Positions 62,521 through 64,000 of a DNA stretch of 64,000 bases are shown here, in pieces. Below the pieces are notes generated by a model that worked only from the letters and a program-made list of their open reading frames with translations, was not told the origin of the DNA and searched no databases. Location: contig JAIBAG010000002.1 in the NCBI GenBank assembly GCA_019695305.1, positions 62,001-126,000 of the forward strand. Direction: 5' to 3'. Numbering within the stretch: position 1 is the stretch's first letter; the number at the start of each line of letters is the position of its first letter. Position numbers and translations under genes: made by a program. This DNA is from a bacterium. Its GTDB lineage: Bacteria > UBA10199 > JAIBAG01.

Positions 62521-63915
62521 TCACCTCAGCCGATAATACAACATAGGCCATTTATACGGGTTAGCCCCGTCGTTTTTTATAACACTTTCAATGGTTACTT
62601 CCGTATCCCCTACACGACCGTGCGCCTTTACCGTAAAAACCTTGTTGTCGGTTGTAATCAGGTTTTTGAACTGCAAATCACAACCGGGAATATTACCCGC
62701 AGCAGATGTAGATTTTTTAGGCTTTTGTTCCTCACCAGGAGTTTCAGTTTCGGAAGGAGGCTCAATCACCTCGCCCGTATCCGTTGATGTATCCGATAAT
62801 CCCAAATCCTGATTTAAGGCTGTTGCCATAGCCGCGGTATCGGGACATTCCGCTAATATTTTGGTTACAAGGGCCTCCATACGCACATCATCAGCCTCCA
62901 TAGGCTGAGTGCAGCCGGCATTAGAGGTAAAATAGGTAATTAGCGCTTTCATATCGTCTTCCTTGGTGTCTGATATACACACATTCATTTTATCGGACCC
63001 GGAGTATATGGTAAGAAGTGGCGCCAGCTTTTTGTAAATACTATCGGTCATGCCGGCTACTAAGCGAATTTCGGATAAACTCAAATATTTTGCATTTTTA
63101 ACCGGGTAAGATACTCCACGATACAAATTATCTTCGTTACCGCGTTGAACATTATCAAATTCGTTTATAGCATTATTCACATCCACCCAATCGGCCAGGG
63201 CATTTACTAAATCGATACGTTCTTCATCGTCCTTAAAATCGTCCTTAAAAGTTTCCTGCTTTAAAATGTTAAGTAACAGTTTCTTTTTAAAATCATAATT
63301 TTTACTTGCTGTTTCAAGCCCTGAAAAGCGGTTTAAGTCAAATTTTGTAGATTCCTCCGAAATTTCAATAGAAAAATCGCCATCAAAATCTAAAAATTCA
63401 CCGGCCTTTTCCTTATCAAAACCGTTTGCCATATTTTGATCCATTAAGGAATTATCCATGCCTTTTTCAAGCATACTTTTATCTGCATCTTCATCGGGCT
63501 TTTCGGTAACAGGCAAAGCTTTTTCCTCTTCAGAATCTCCACCTTCTTTAGTAGCTTCACTTCCCTCACCTGTACCACCATTTAAAAAAATGGCCCTTAA
63601 AGCCTCGGTAGAAATAGGGTATTGTTTGTAAAATGGCTGTATGTTTTGGCCTTTTAAATACTCCTTATATTTCTCAGCTTTTTTTTCACCTTCTCGTTGC
63701 ATGAGTAAAACAATTTTAGAAAACTGAAAAGCCGATTGAGCCATGTAGTAGGCTTGTAATCTTTCTTTACCGTTTACTGCCAATTGGTAATCAATATCTG
63801 TTTTGTAGGCGAGCTCAACTACGGCTGTGGCCAGCACCGCAATACTAGACAAAACAAGCAGTAGGGCTACCCCACGCTGATTGTGATGTTTTAAGATTTT
63901 TTTTAAACGTTTCAT
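62521..63915 (-). CDS. gspK: Type II secretion minor pseudopilin GspK
   Basis: A 464-residue minor pseudopilin that caps the pseudopilus tip. The prepilin peptidase site is QRG|VALLLVLSSIAVLA, with Gly just before the hydrophobic helix. The large size, insertion-rich central domain (EGSEATKEGGDSEEEKALP low-complexity) and SAM-like repeats (IDLVNALADWVDVNNAINEFD) fit GspK. The start overlaps the preceding gene by 1 base (TAATG). Confidence 0.9.
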   Translation of the reverse strand: MKRLKKILKHHNQRGVALLLVLSSIAVLATAVVELAYKTDIDYQLAVNGKERLQAYYMAQSAFQFSKIVLLMQREGEKKAEKYKEYLKGQNIQPFYKQYPISTEALRAIFLNGGTGEGSEATKEGGDSEEEKALPVTEKPDEDADKSMLEKGMDNSLMDQNMANGFDKEKAGEFLDFDGDFSIEISEESTKFDLNRFSGLETASKNYDFKKKLLLNILKQETFKDDFKDDEERIDLVNALADWVDVNNAINEFDNVQRGNEDNLYRGVSYPVKNAKYLSLSEIRLVAGMTDSIYKKLAPLLTIYSGSDKMNVCISDTKEDDMKALITYFTSNAGCTQPMEADDVRMEALVTKILAECPDTAAMATALNQDLGLSDTSTDTGEVIEPPSETETPGEEQKPKKSTSAAGNIPGCDLQFKNLITTDNKVFTVKAHGRVGDTEVTIESVIKNDGANPYKWPMLYYRLR

Positions 63916-64000
63916 TAAAAAGATATAGCCGCGTTAAAATTATTGATAAGAGCAATTGTTTTATAATCAAATTCTTTGCTATCATTACCATCTGCCTCCG
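63915..64000 (-). CDS. 3' end of a gene upstream of gspK, probably gspJ
   Basis: An open frame from the window edge gives 27 residues ending NNFNAAISF and a stop overlapping the gspK ATG by one base. The usual gsp order (I-J-K-L-M-N) makes it probably gspJ, but the visible residues carry no diagnostic motif. Confidence 0.55.
   Translation of the reverse strand, partial: EADGNDSKEFDYKTIALINNFNAAISF

Overview
The window looks like a chromosomal stretch from a Gram-negative bacterium related to the former Deltaproteobacteria (Bdellovibrionota / UBA10199-like lineages are my guess). Supporting signs are type II secretion genes, Mla (outer-membrane lipid) transport genes, long cysteine-rich Myxococcus-type repeat proteins with MYXO-CTERM-like tails, delta-60 repeats and moderate GC. 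The lineage assignment is inference; no rRNA or marker phylogeny is available here. No prophage, insertion sequence transposase or CRISPR array was seen.

Left part (1-13.5 kb) is housekeeping: the end of secG, a tRNA-Leu, aguB-aguA (agmatine to putrescine), then on the minus strand ileS-lspA-lgt plus a CPBP-type intramembrane protease. A coiled-coil/zinc-ribbon protein follows on the plus strand, and then the minus-strand operon xseA-xseB-ispA-yjbQ-RuBisCO-like protein-aldo/keto reductase.

The middle (13.5-40 kb) is the unusual part. Two long secreted proteins carry DUF4215-type Cys repeats and Ca/Cu-binding-like Asp-rich repeats. They end in the same roughly 75-residue tail with an invariant GGCAAS motif, a membrane segment and basic residues, like MYXO-CTERM sorting signals. 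Six further consecutive minus-strand genes encode proteins of 478 to 2265 residues with completely different N-terminal parts: an alanine dehydrogenase, a threonine dehydratase-like plus alpha/beta hydrolase fusion, a degenerate PlsC-like acyltransferase within a 2265-residue protein, and three unknowns. All six end in the same module of about 140 residues (SLDDLY...DYERYLALRRALAV...VR..RS..G..EA.LVL..LDA..., then an E/R-rich helical tail). I know of no described family with this arrangement, and it is the main candidate for an undescribed system. Six promoters in the window share a bipartite element GCAACTTT-N11/12-nCCGATAA, which resembles the sigma-28 (FliA) consensus. They precede both Cys-rich proteins, two genes of the six-gene family, an orphan beta-rich protein at 49 kb and a 1130-residue orphan at 52 kb. 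This suggests one regulon.

The right part (40-64 kb) holds a VapBC-like toxin-antitoxin pair, an amidase, alr-mlaE-mlaF, an MBL-fold hydrolase, a TumE/TumA-like pair and thiamine genes (thiS-thiO-thiG, thiC) interrupted by the orphan beta-rich gene. It continues with a DUF4911 protein, an NlpC/P60-like protein divergent from the 1130-residue orphan, an enoyl-CoA hydratase-like protein, rlmN, a CPXCG protein, a thermonuclease and the type II secretion genes gspN, M, L, K and the end of probably gspJ. Type II secretion, the lgt/lspA-linked CPBP protease and the Cys-tailed repeat proteins together suggest a MYXO-CTERM/myxosortase-like surface-anchoring route.

Several palindromic or repeat elements lie between genes: two composite hairpins of like architecture at 2.5 and 56.8 kb, and a dispersed GC-rich palindrome at 43.2 and 58.1 kb.
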